This document shows positions 34,501 through 43,439 of a DNA stretch of 64,000 nucleotides, in pieces. The DNA comes from VAZQ01 sp963841705. GTDB lineage: Bacteria; Pseudomonadota; Alphaproteobacteria; Rhizobiales; Xanthobacteraceae. The notes beneath the pieces were generated by a model that was not told where the DNA came from, made no database searches, and saw only the letters and a program-made list of their open reading frames with translations. The position numbers and the translations under genes are program-made. Location of the stretch: contig CAWJDY010000063.1 in assembly GCA_963841705.1 (NCBI GenBank), forward strand, positions 124,001 through 188,000, read 5' to 3'. Within the stretch, counting starts at the first letter, position 1, and each line of letters opens with the position of its first letter.

Positions 34501-37497
34501 ATGCCTAGCACAGTCGCGCCGGGGTTGGAGCGGCGGCTCAAGAGCGCCCTTCTCGGCGAGGTCAAGTTCGATGCGTTCACGCGCGGGCGCTACGCCACCG
34601 ACGCCTCGCATTATCAGATGATGCCCGTGGGCGTCGTCGCCCCGCGCTCGGTGAAGGAGGCGGAGCACGCGCTCCTTCTCGCGCGCGAGGAAGGGGTGAG
34701 CGTGCTCCCGCGCGGCGCCGGCACCTCGCAGGCCGGGCAGGCCGTCAACAACGCGCTGGTCATCGACTGCTCGAAATATCTCGATCACATCGTCGAGCTC
34801 GACCTCGCCGGGCGCCGTTGCATCGTGGAGCCCGGCATCGTGCTCGACGAGCTCAACCGCCGGCTCAGGCCGCACGGCCTGTGGTTTCCGGTCGACATCT
34901 CGACCTCCTCGCGTGCCACCATCGGCGGCATGGTCGCCAACAATTCCTGCGGTGCGCGCTCGTTGCGCTACGGTAATACCCGCGAGAATGTGCACGCCAT
35001 TGACGCGATCCTCGCCAACGGAAAGTCGGCGCATTTCGGGCCGGCGGCTCCCGACCTCTCCGATATTCCAATGAGCTCGCCGCTCGTGCCGATCGCGCGG
35101 GCGCTGCGCGCGCTCGCCGCGCAGGAGGCGGACGAGGTCGAGGCACGCTTTCCCAAGGTGCAGCGGCGGGTGGGCGGCTACAATCTCGACACGCTTGTGC
35201 CCGGCCGCAGCGAGCTCAACCTCGCGCACATCCTGGTGGGATCGGAAGGCACGCTTGCCTTCTCCAGCCAGATCGAGCTCAAGCTCGCGCCCCTCCTCGG
35301 CCGGCGTGCCGTCGGCGCCTGCCATTTCGGCGACTTCGCGCAGGCCATGGACACGGCGCAGCACATCGTGAAGCTCGGTCCGATCGCGGTCGAGCTCATC
35401 GACCGCACGATGCTGGCGCTGGCGCGCGAGATTGCCATGTTCCAACCCACGATCGATGCGGTGGTGCACGCCGATCCCGAAGCCATCCTGTTCGTCGAGT
35501 TTGCGGAAGAGGACGCTAACGAGAGCTTCCGCCGACTATTGCGGCTCGGCGAGCTCATCGGCGATCTCGGTTTCGGCTGGGACAAGCGCCCCCCGAAATG
35601 GGGCGGGGTGATTGAGGTGCTCGATCCCAAGCTGCAGACCGCCATCAACGAGATGCGCACCGCCGGCCTCAACATCATGATGTCGATGAAGGAGGAGGGA
35701 AAGCCCGTCTCATTCGTCGAGGACTGCGCCGTGCCGCTCGGTCACCTCGCGGAGTACACCACTCATCTCACCGAGATCTTCGCCAGGCACGGCACCCGAG
35801 GGACCTGGTACGCGCACGCTTCCGTCGGCTGCCTGCACGTGCGGCCGGTGCTCAACCTGCGCCTCGACAAGGATGTTGCGGCCATGCGCGCCATTGCCGA
35901 GGAAGCGTTCGCGCTGGTGCGCGCCTACAAGGGCTCGCATTCGGGCGAGCACGGCGACGGCATCGTGCGCTCGGAGTTTCACCAGCAGATGTTCGGGGGA
36001 CGTCTTGTGCGCGCCTTCGAGCAGGTGAAGGACCTGTTCGATCCCGGAGGCCTGTTCAATCCGGGCAAGATCGTGCGCGCGCCGAAGTTCGACGACCGCG
36101 CCTATTTCCGTTACGGCCCGGATTATCGCGGCGTGCCTCTGCATACCCACCTTGATTGGTCCGCCTATCCCGGCAGCGGCGGCGGTTTTCAGGGCGCGGT
36201 CGAGATGTGCAATAACAACGGCGCCTGCCGCGCGCTCGCCGGCGGCGTGATGTGCCCGAGCTATCGCGTCACCCGCGACGAGCGCGATCTCACCCGCGGC
36301 CGCGCCAATACGCTGCGCCTCGCCATGACAGGTCAGCTCGCGCCCGATGCGCTCACCTCGGACAAGATGGCGCAGACGCTCGAGCTCTGCGTTTCCTGCA
36401 AGGCATGCCGGCGCGAGTGCCCGACCGGCGTCGACATGGCGCGCATGAAGATCGAGCTGCAGGCGGCGCGCGCAGCAAAGCACGGCATTTCGCTGCACGA
36501 TCGGCTGGTCGGGTATCTGCCGCGCTATGCGCCCCTTGCCGCGCGGTGGCCGCAACTCGCCAATCTGCGCAACGATGTTCCTCGCCTGCGGCGGTGGTCG
36601 GAGCGCCATGTCGGGTTGAGCGCGCAGCGCGATCTGCCGCGCTGGCGCAAGGACGCATGGCACGAAGGCGCGCGCATGCTCGGCGCCAAGGAAGGCCCGC
36701 AGGTTGCGTTCTTTGCCGACACGTTCAGCCGCTACTTCGAGCCGGAGAATATCGCGGCCGCACTGGACGTGCTCCTTGCTGCGGGTGTGCGCGTGCATCT
36801 GCCCAGGCCCATAGATGATGATCGCCGGCCGCTGTGCTGCGGGCGCACCTTCCTTGCGGTCGGGCTCGTCGACGAGGCGCGGCGCGAGACGGAGCGCTGC
36901 GTGGCGGCGCTTGCGCCGTTGGTGGCGCGCGGTATTCCCGTTATCGGGCTTGAGCCGAGCTGCATGCTCGGCTTCCGCGACGAGATCCCTGCGCTGATCG
37001 GGAGCGAGGATGCGCGCGCCTTGGCGGGAGGCACGTTGCTGCTGGAAGAATATCTCGCGCGCGAGGCTGAGGCCGGCGCGCTCAAGCTCCCGCTCAAGCC
37101 GCTCGCAAAACGTGTGCTGCTGCATGGCCACTGCCACCAGAAATCTTTCGGCGTCATGGACGCGGTCGGAGCAACGCTCAAGCTCGTCCCGGAGCTTGCG
37201 GTCGAGCCGATAGAGTCGAGCTGCTGCGGCATGGCCGGGAGCTTCGGCTACGGCGCCAGGACCATCGACGTGTCGCTCAAGATGGGCGAGCTTTCGCTCT
37301 TCCCGGCCGTGCGCGCGGCCGGCACCGGCGACATCATCCTGGCCGACGGCATCTCATGCCGGCAGCAGATCCGGGACGGCACTGGTCGTGAGGCGCTTCA
37401 CGTCGCCCGCGTCCTGGCCATGAGCCTGGGAGCTGGCTCAGCGTTCGTGGCCGCGGGGGCAACAGGCGAAATTGGAGCGCATGCCGCCGGCGAATGA
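34501..37497 (+). CDS. FAD-linked oxidase / Fe-S dehydrogenase fusion (YdiJ/D-2-hydroxyglutarate-type)
   Basis: A 998-residue fusion. An N-terminal FAD-binding type 4 domain (about 40-260, LPRGAGTSQAGQAVNN; IGGMVANNSCGA) and FAD-linked oxidase C-terminal domain (to about 540) resemble D-lactate and D-2-hydroxyglutarate dehydrogenases. Two Fe-S clusters follow: C570, C576, C585 and C630, C633, C636, C640. A GlcF-like CCG region has CCGRTFLAVG and SSCCGMAGSFGY. YdiJ-like proteins have this size and order. It probably oxidises a D-2-hydroxyacid and passes electrons to the respiratory chain. The next gene starts 9 bases after the stop. Confidence 0.9.
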   Translation: MPSTVAPGLERRLKSALLGEVKFDAFTRGRYATDASHYQMMPVGVVAPRSVKEAEHALLLAREEGVSVLPRGAGTSQAGQAVNNALVIDCSKYLDHIVELDLAGRRCIVEPGIVLDELNRRLRPHGLWFPVDISTSSRATIGGMVANNSCGARSLRYGNTRENVHAIDAILANGKSAHFGPAAPDLSDIPMSSPLVPIARALRALAAQEADEVEARFPKVQRRVGGYNLDTLVPGRSELNLAHILVGSEGTLAFSSQIELKLAPLLGRRAVGACHFGDFAQAMDTAQHIVKLGPIAVELIDRTMLALAREIAMFQPTIDAVVHADPEAILFVEFAEEDANESFRRLLRLGELIGDLGFGWDKRPPKWGGVIEVLDPKLQTAINEMRTAGLNIMMSMKEEGKPVSFVEDCAVPLGHLAEYTTHLTEIFARHGTRGTWYAHASVGCLHVRPVLNLRLDKDVAAMRAIAEEAFALVRAYKGSHSGEHGDGIVRSEFHQQMFGGRLVRAFEQVKDLFDPGGLFNPGKIVRAPKFDDRAYFRYGPDYRGVPLHTHLDWSAYPGSGGGFQGAVEMCNNNGACRALAGGVMCPSYRVTRDERDLTRGRANTLRLAMTGQLAPDALTSDKMAQTLELCVSCKACRRECPTGVDMARMKIELQAARAAKHGISLHDRLVGYLPRYAPLAARWPQLANLRNDVPRLRRWSERHVGLSAQRDLPRWRKDAWHEGARMLGAKEGPQVAFFADTFSRYFEPENIAAALDVLLAAGVRVHLPRPIDDDRRPLCCGRTFLAVGLVDEARRETERCVAALAPLVARGIPVIGLEPSCMLGFRDEIPALIGSEDARALAGGTLLLEEYLAREAEAGALKLPLKPLAKRVLLHGHCHQKSFGVMDAVGATLKLVPELAVEPIESSCCGMAGSFGYGARTIDVSLKMGELSLFPAVRAAGTGDIILADGISCRQQIRDGTGREALHVARVLAMSLGAGSAFVAAGATGEIGAHAAGE

Positions 37498-37506
37498 AGT
37501 TGATAT

Positions 37507-38658
37507 ATGCGCCGTCCCACCATGCCGCCCAAGCTCGCCCGCGTGCCGCTCCCCGACATCCGCATGCGCAAAGCCGAGCGTAGCGATCTCGATGCGCTGG
37601 TTGCGCTCGAACAGCGCGTGTTCGCGACCGACCGGATCTCGCGGCGGAGCCTCGCGCGCTTCATCACCTCGCCAAGCGCCGAGGTCCTGGTGGCGCAGGA
37701 CAAAGGCGCGCTCGCCGGCATCGCCATCGTGCTGTTCCGGCCGCGCGCGTTGGTGGCGCGTCTTTATTCCATTGCCGTCGCACCGCATGCCGGCGGGCGC
37801 GGCATCGGATCCATGCTGCTCGATGCGGCGGAAAGCGCGGCGCTGGCGCACGGCTGCACGCGCATGCGGCTTGAGGTCCATCACGCCAATCACGCCGCGA
37901 TCTCGCGCTACCGCAAGAGCGGGTATCGCGAGTTTGGCCGGCATCGGCGCTACTACGAGGATGGAGCCGACGCGCTGCGCTTCGAGAAGCGGCTCATGCC
38001 GGATGCCGCGGCGCTGCGCAGCGCGCCGCCCTATTTTCACCAGACCACCGATTTCACCTGCGGAGCAGCCTGCATCATGATGGCGCTCGCTTGGGCGGAC
38101 CGCGCGTTCAAGCCCGCTGCCGCATCCGAGATCGCGCTATGGCGGGAAGCGACCACCATCTTTTCCGGTTCCGGTCCTGGCGGCTGCGAGCCCTACGGGA
38201 TGGCGGTGACGCTGCGACGCCACGGGCTTCAGCCGGAAATCCATGTGAGCAGGCCGGGGCCGTTTTTTGTCGAGGGGGTGAGATCGGCAGACCGGCGGCG
38301 CGTGATCGAGATCGCGCAGGCCGAGTTTCGGCGAGAGGCTGGCGCACTCGGTATCCGCACCCATTTTTCTCCTGTGAACGAATCGGTTCTGATGGGGGCA
38401 TTCGACGCCGACAACGTGGCCATCGTGCTCGTTTCAGGGTATCACATGATTCCGAGGGGGATACCGCACTGGATATTCGCCTTCGGCCGCAGCGGGCCGC
38501 ATGTGCTGATGCATGACCCCGCTGCGATAAGAGACAAGCAAGGTATGGCGGCGGCTGCCGAGACCTATGCCGTCCCGTGGAGCGCGTTGCAGCGCTTGCT
38601 CCATGTGGGGCGCGAGCGGCTGAGCGCAGCCATCGTCATCCGGAAAGGACATGCATGA
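37507..38658 (+). CDS. GNAT acetyltransferase fused to C39-like cysteine peptidase
   Basis: A 383-residue fusion. Residues 18-160 form a GNAT domain with acetyl-CoA loop VAPHAGGRGIGSMLL (91-105) and NHAAISRYRKSGY. Residues 172-380 form a papain-like C39 domain: Q179, catalytic C185 (TDFTCGAACIMMALAW), H321 (IPHWIFAFG) and D337 (LMHDPAA) make a complete triad. No signal peptide or membrane segment is seen, so it acts in the cytoplasm. The stop overlaps the start of the RimK-like ligase by four bases (ATGA). The pairing suggests removal, addition or capping of amino acids on a peptide or metabolite; the substrate is unknown. Confidence 0.88.
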   Translation: MRRPTMPPKLARVPLPDIRMRKAERSDLDALVALEQRVFATDRISRRSLARFITSPSAEVLVAQDKGALAGIAIVLFRPRALVARLYSIAVAPHAGGRGIGSMLLDAAESAALAHGCTRMRLEVHHANHAAISRYRKSGYREFGRHRRYYEDGADALRFEKRLMPDAAALRSAPPYFHQTTDFTCGAACIMMALAWADRAFKPAAASEIALWREATTIFSGSGPGGCEPYGMAVTLRRHGLQPEIHVSRPGPFFVEGVRSADRRRVIEIAQAEFRREAGALGIRTHFSPVNESVLMGAFDADNVAIVLVSGYHMIPRGIPHWIFAFGRSGPHVLMHDPAAIRDKQGMAAAAETYAVPWSALQRLLHVGRERLSAAIVIRKGHA

Positions 38659-40115
38659 CCGGGTGGGTCATTCTGGTCGACCAGCCCAAAGATCTCCCCA
38701 ACGCCGATACGCCGCACAAGGTGATCACCACCAGCGAGTATCTCGCGCGACCGCGGCTGTTCGACGTGGGACGGCCGAAGCTCGTCAACCTGGCGCGGTC
38801 TTACGCCTATCAGTCCAAGGGCTACTACGCTTCGCTGCTCGCCGAGGCGCGCGGGCACCGGGTGGTGCCAACGGTGGAGACCATGCTCGAGCTGCGCGAG
38901 GCCAAGCTCTACGAGCATGCGCTGCCGGAGCTCGAGGACGAGCTCAACCGCTGCGCCCGTCGGGCGGACTTCCAGCCCGAGGGCGAGCTCAAGCTCCTGG
39001 TCTGCTTCGGGATCGCCCATGACCCGCGGTTCGAATCGTTCGGACGTCTGCTGTTCGACTGGTTTCGCTGCCCCGCACTGGAAGTGATGGTGGAGCCCGG
39101 CACGTGGCTCTCGATCGACCGCATCCGGCCGCGCAACGTCACCCGCCTCGCCAACGGGGAAGCGACTTTCCTTCGGGAATCGCTGCACCAGCATACGCGG
39201 CGCGAATGGCGCGATCCCAAGGCGCGCACGGTCGCGAAATACGACCTCGCCGTGCTCTATGACCCCAACGAGAAGCTGCCGCCGTCCTCGCCGAACACCA
39301 TCAAATACATGGCGCGCATCGCTGAGAAACTCTCGATCGATGTGGAGCCGATCACGCGCAAGCAGCTCCCCGAGCTGGCCGAATACGACGGGCTGTTCAT
39401 TCGCGAGACCACCTCGATCGACAACCACACCTACCGCTTCGCGCGGCGCGCCTGGCAGGAAGGCATGCCGGTCATCGACGATCCCATCTCCATGATCCGC
39501 TGCACCAACAAGGTGTTCCTCATGGAGCTCCTCGGCCAGCACCAGGTGGCAACCCCGGCGACCGTGATGCTGGCCGATGTCGGCGACCTCGCCCGCGCCG
39601 TGGAGGAGTTGAGTTTGCCCCTCGTAGTGAAGATCCCTGACGGCTCATTCTCCCGCGGGGTGCACAAGGTGCACACGATGGAGGAATTTCGTCGCGTGGC
39701 CGACGAGCTGTTCGAGGAGACTGACCTTCTGCTGGCGCAGAAATTCATGCCGACCGAGTTCGATTGGCGCGTGGGGGTCTTAGGCGGCGAGCCCTTGTTC
39801 GTGTGCCAATATCGCATGGCGCGCGGGCACTGGCAGATCGTCAAGCACCGCCCCGACGGCTCCTCCCGCGAAGGCGGCTTTCGCACCTTCGACCTCGACC
39901 AAGCCCCGCCGGAATTGATCGACATTGCCGTGCGCGCGGCGCGGCCGATCGGGGAAGGGTTCTACGGCATCGACATCAAGGAGACCGACCGCGGCTTCGT
40001 CGTGATGGAGGTCAACGACAATCCGAACCTCGATCACGGCGTCGAGGATCAGGTCGGCAAGGACGAGATCTGGACTCGCCTGCTCAAATGGTACGTCGAG
40101 CGCTTCGAGCAGTAG
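38655..40115 (+). CDS. RimK-family ATP-grasp ligase with RLAN N-terminal domain
   Basis: A 486-residue protein. Residues 1 to about 200 fit the RimK-like ATP-grasp N-terminal (RLAN) domain. The ATP-grasp part has RCTNKVFLMELL (282-293), LVVKIPDGSFSRGVHKV (323-339), QKFMPTEFDWRVGVLGG (362-378) and the metal-binding end VMEVNDNPNLDHG with E452 and N454. Such enzymes ligate an amino acid, often glutamate, to a peptide or small acid. It is coupled to the GNAT-C39 gene. The TAG stop is the first part of a dispersed repeat (40112-40169). Confidence 0.9.
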   Translation: MTGWVILVDQPKDLPNADTPHKVITTSEYLARPRLFDVGRPKLVNLARSYAYQSKGYYASLLAEARGHRVVPTVETMLELREAKLYEHALPELEDELNRCARRADFQPEGELKLLVCFGIAHDPRFESFGRLLFDWFRCPALEVMVEPGTWLSIDRIRPRNVTRLANGEATFLRESLHQHTRREWRDPKARTVAKYDLAVLYDPNEKLPPSSPNTIKYMARIAEKLSIDVEPITRKQLPELAEYDGLFIRETTSIDNHTYRFARRAWQEGMPVIDDPISMIRCTNKVFLMELLGQHQVATPATVMLADVGDLARAVEELSLPLVVKIPDGSFSRGVHKVHTMEEFRRVADELFEETDLLLAQKFMPTEFDWRVGVLGGEPLFVCQYRMARGHWQIVKHRPDGSSREGGFRTFDLDQAPPELIDIAVRAARPIGEGFYGIDIKETDRGFVVMEVNDNPNLDHGVEDQVGKDEIWTRLLKWYVERFEQ

Positions 40116-40169
40116 GGCGGATTAGCGAAGCGGGACTGGCCACAGCCAGTACCGCGAGCGTAACCCGCC
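40112..40169. repeat. Hairpin repeat overlapping the RimK-like stop codon
   Basis: Begins GTAGGGCGGATTA and ends TAACCCGCC, with an inner pair ACTGGC / GCCAGT around CACA. The GTAG start supplies the TAG stop of the ligase. Ends resemble those of the element at 22138-22196. Confidence 0.65.
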
Positions 40170-40223
40170 GGGATACGGCGGGTCACAAACCTCAGTTCGG
40201 TTGTCATTCCGGGGGCGCCGGGT

Positions 40224-40250
40224 GTAGGGGCGGGTTTGAACCCCCCCTAC
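40224..40250. repeat. 29-bp palindromic repeat family, copy 4
   Basis: GTAGGGGCGGGTTTGAA followed by a shortened right arm CCCCCCCTAC, two bases shorter than the consensus. Confidence 0.7.
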
Positions 40251-40284
40251 ATGCCGATGAGCGCGCAATCCATAACGAGGCGCG

Positions 40285-41295
40285 ATGATCTTGCGTAGCG
40301 ATTTTGCCCACCCTGCATGCCTCGCGCTCTTCCTGGCGTTCTCCATCCTGCCAGCGCAGGCGCTCGATAAGGTCTCCTTCGGCACCAACTGGGTCGCGGA
40401 GGCCGAGCACGGCGGGTTCTATCAGGCCGTCGCCGACGGCACCTATAGCCAATACGGGCTCGATGTCAGGATCGTGCCGGGCGGCCCCAACATCAACAAT
40501 CGCATCCTGCTGCCCGTGGGCAAGCTCGACTTCTACATGAGCGCCAACTCGCTGCAGAGCTTCGATGCGGTGGCGCAGAATATTCCCACGCTCGCCATCG
40601 CGGCCATGTTCCAGAAGGACCCGCAGGTGCTGATGGCGCATCCCGATCAGGGGATCGAGAAATTTCAGGATCTCAAGAAGCTCACCTTGTTTGTCTCCAA
40701 GGAGGGGCTCGCAAGCTACTTCCAATGGCTCAAGGCCGATTTCGGCTTCAGCGAAGCGAAGGTGAAGCCCTATACGTCGAACCCGCAACCGTTCCTCGCG
40801 GACAAGCGCAGCGCCATGCAGGGCTATCTCACGTCCGAGCCTTATGCGATCGAGCAACAAGCGGGGTTTATGCCGAAGATCTTTCTCCTCGCCGATCAGG
40901 GCTTCGACAGCTACTCGACCCTGATCGAGACCCGCAAGGACCTGGTTGCGAGCAAGCCCGACCTGGTGCAGCGCTTCGTCGATGCCTCCATCACCGGCTG
41001 GATGCACTATCTCTACGGCGACAATGCCGCCGCAAACGCGCTGATCAAGCGACAGAATCCGGAGATGACCGACGGGTTGTTGAGTTATTCCATCGCCAAG
41101 ATGAAGCAATACGGAATTGTCGATTCCGGCGACGCGGCGACGCTTGGCATCGGCGCCATGACCGAAATGCGCATGAACAGCTTCTTTTCCAAGATGGTGC
41201 GCGCCGGAGTGGTCAAGCCATCAATCGATGTTTCCAAGGCGTACACGCTCCAATTCGTGAACCGCAAGGTCGGCCTCGACCTGCGCGGAAAATGA
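40285..41295 (+). CDS. ABC transporter substrate-binding protein, NMT1/THI5-like
   Basis: A 336-residue periplasmic protein with signal peptide ending at ALA (ACLALFLAFSILPAQA). The mature part starts DKVSFGTNWVAEAEHGGFYQAVADGTY, the NMT1/SsuA pattern found in binders of pyrimidine precursors, sulfonates, nitrate or aromatic acids. It overlaps the ATPase gene by four bases. Together the three genes form a full importer; the ligand is not predictable. Confidence 0.9.
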   Translation: MILRSDFAHPACLALFLAFSILPAQALDKVSFGTNWVAEAEHGGFYQAVADGTYSQYGLDVRIVPGGPNINNRILLPVGKLDFYMSANSLQSFDAVAQNIPTLAIAAMFQKDPQVLMAHPDQGIEKFQDLKKLTLFVSKEGLASYFQWLKADFGFSEAKVKPYTSNPQPFLADKRSAMQGYLTSEPYAIEQQAGFMPKIFLLADQGFDSYSTLIETRKDLVASKPDLVQRFVDASITGWMHYLYGDNAAANALIKRQNPEMTDGLLSYSIAKMKQYGIVDSGDAATLGIGAMTEMRMNSFFSKMVRAGVVKPSIDVSKAYTLQFVNRKVGLDLRGK

Positions 41296-42056
41296 CCGCT
41301 GCTCTGGTCACGCTAAGCAACGTCGGCAAGGTGTTTGCGAGCGGCGTGACGGCACTGGAGCGCCTCGATCTGAAGATTCAGCCAGGCGAGTTCCTGGCGC
41401 TGCTGGGACCATCGGGGTGCGGCAAGTCGACCGCGCTGCGCATCATCGCCGGATTGGCCGAGCCGAGCAGCGGGCGCGTGGAATGGCGGCAACCCGACGC
41501 ACAGAGCGAGAAGGGACGTATCGGTTTCGTCTTCCAGGAACCGACCTTGATGCCGTGGGCAACGGTTGCGGCAAACGTGCGGCTGCCGCTCAAGCTCATG
41601 GGGCAAGGAAACAGCGCGCAGCCGCGGGTCGATGCCGCGCTTACCCGCGTCGGGCTTGCAGGCTTTGCGGCGAGCTACCCGCGCGAGCTCTCCGGCGGCA
41701 TGAAGATGCGCACCTCCATTGCACGCGCGCTCGTGACCGAGCCGCGGCTCCTGCTCATGGACGAGCCGTTCGCCGCGCTTGATGAGATCACGCGCTTTCG
41801 CCTCAATAATGATCTCCTCGCGGTGTGGGAGGCCCTCGGCAAGACGGTCGTTTTCGTGACCCACTCCGTGTTCGAGTCGGTCTATCTGTCCCAGCGTGTT
41901 GTGGTGATGATGCCGCGGCCCGGGCGAGTTTTCACGGAGCTGGCGATCGAGGCGCCCTATCCCCGTGACGAGAGCTTCCGCACCTCGGCGGAATACGCCT
42001 CGTACTGCCGATTGGTATCGCAAGCGCTCGCGCGCGCCATGGGCGCGCACGCATGA
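41292..42056 (+). CDS. ABC transporter ATP-binding protein (NMT1/SsuB-type)
   Basis: A 254-residue nucleotide-binding subunit with Walker A GPSGCGKST (39-47), Q-loop FVFQEPTLMPW, signature LSGGM and Walker B LLLMDEPFAALDE, then the H-loop FVTHSVFES. The Q-loop-WATV pattern is that of nitrate/sulfonate/taurine-type importers. It overlaps both neighbours by ATGA. Confidence 0.95.
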   Translation: MTAALVTLSNVGKVFASGVTALERLDLKIQPGEFLALLGPSGCGKSTALRIIAGLAEPSSGRVEWRQPDAQSEKGRIGFVFQEPTLMPWATVAANVRLPLKLMGQGNSAQPRVDAALTRVGLAGFAASYPRELSGGMKMRTSIARALVTEPRLLLMDEPFAALDEITRFRLNNDLLAVWEALGKTVVFVTHSVFESVYLSQRVVVMMPRPGRVFTELAIEAPYPRDESFRTSAEYASYCRLVSQALARAMGAHA

Positions 42057-42871
42057 GCGCGGAGCGACCCAAAGAGGAGGCCCGGCCGCGGCGGGAACGC
42101 GTGCTGCGCATCCTCTTGCCTATCGCGGTGCTGGTAGCGCTCATCCTCGTCTGGCACGCCGTCGTGCGCCTCTACGCCATACCGCCCTATGTGCTGCCGG
42201 GACCGCTGCTTGTGCTCTCGACGCTCATGTCGGACAGGGCGGTGCTGTGGAGCTCTCTTCTCGTTACGCTCGCAACGACGCTCGAAGGATTTCTCCTCGC
42301 GGGCTTCGGCGGCATCGCTCTTGCCGTCCTGTTCAATCAATCGCGACTGATCGAGTACTCGCTCTATCCGTATGCGGTCATCCTGCAGGTGACGCCGATC
42401 GTGGCGATTGCGCCGCTCCTGCTCATTTATCTGCCGCAGCAGGCAGCGGTGCTTGCCTGCGCCTGGATCGTCGCCTTCTTTCCCGTGCTCGCGAACAGCA
42501 CCCTCGGCCTCAACTCCGTCGATCGCAATCTCGGCGATCTCTTTCGCCTCTACGGCGCGACCCGTCTTCAGGTCCTCGCAGAGCTCAAAGTACCCTCGGC
42601 GCTTCCGTATATGCTCGCGGGGTTGAAGATCGCGGGTGGGCTCTCGCTCATTGGCGCGGTGGTGGCGGAGATCGCTGCCGGATCGGCCGGCGCCGGGTCG
42701 GGGCTTGCCTATCGAATCGTCGAATCCGGCTATCGGCTCAACATTCCGCGCATGTTCGCGGCCCTGCTGCTCCTCTCCGTGAGCGGCATTGCCATCTTCT
42801 TTGCGCTCTCGCTCCTCTCGCATCTTCTATTGCGGCGCTGGCACGAAAGCGCACTCGCGAGCGAGGTGTGA
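42053..42871 (+). CDS. ABC transporter permease (BPD type)
   Basis: A 272-residue integral membrane protein with about six hydrophobic segments. The EAA-like cytoplasmic loop is LFRLYGATRLQVLAELKVPSALPYMLAGLKIAGGLS. It completes the importer with the two genes upstream; the ATG overlaps the ATPase stop by four bases. Confidence 0.93.
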   Translation: MSAERPKEEARPRRERVLRILLPIAVLVALILVWHAVVRLYAIPPYVLPGPLLVLSTLMSDRAVLWSSLLVTLATTLEGFLLAGFGGIALAVLFNQSRLIEYSLYPYAVILQVTPIVAIAPLLLIYLPQQAAVLACAWIVAFFPVLANSTLGLNSVDRNLGDLFRLYGATRLQVLAELKVPSALPYMLAGLKIAGGLSLIGAVVAEIAAGSAGAGSGLAYRIVESGYRLNIPRMFAALLLLSVSGIAIFFALSLLSHLLLRRWHESALASEV

Positions 42872-42927
42872 CGCGGAATGATCCGTTGGGGCGAGGCAAT
42901 GCCTCGCCGCAACGAAGGAGACCTGGC

Positions 42928-43383
42928 CTATGGCGCGGCTGGATCGAGCTTGGCGGCGAGCCAGTGCGCCCGCGCGTCCTCGCTCGCGAGGAACAGGATG
43001 AAGGCCCGCGCGGTTTGCGGCGCCGATCCCTCCGACATCAGGGCGCCCTCATAGCTCGCATCCATACCGGTGCCGGCGCTGGCGAGCTTCACGCGACTCT
43101 CCGGGTTCACGATGCCGTCGGCATCGAGCGCATCCATCGCCGCTTCGGAGGCGATCAACGCGTCAAAGATGGCTCCGGACTTGATCTTCTCTTGCAGCCC
43201 TTGTCCCGAATCGAAGGTGAGCTCCACCTCTTTCCCCGTCTCCTTGCCGAATTCTTCCGCCAGCGCTCGCACCGCGTCCTGCACCGTGTCTACCCCGAGC
43301 ACGCGAATATCGGCCGCCCGAGCCATGCCGCCGAACAAGATCAGCATTGCCGCAATCAGGACCGTACAGGCAGCAGCGCGCAT
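42928..43383 (-). pseudogene. ModA-like molybdate/anion-binding protein gene with internal deletion
   Basis: An open frame of 151 codons with GGGGAGA before the ATG and an intact signal peptide (AACTVLIAAMLILFGGMARA). The first lobe (VQDAVRALAEEFGKETGKEVELTFDSG) is ModA-like. After SRVKLASAGTG (about residue 105) it jumps to the C-terminal end, APQTARAFILFLASEDARAHW. ModA proteins are about 230-260 residues, so some 80-100 central residues that form the second lobe are gone. It is probably non-functional in binding, though still open. Confidence 0.72.
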
Positions 43384-43439
43384 TGTTTGTTCTCCCCGCA
43401 ATTGCCTATGGTCGCGCTTTCCCAGGCCGCCACGGACTT

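Noticed and set aside
39025..39036. GGTTCGAATC resembling a tRNA T-loop
   Set aside because: It lies inside the RimK-like coding sequence and no cloverleaf can be drawn around it.
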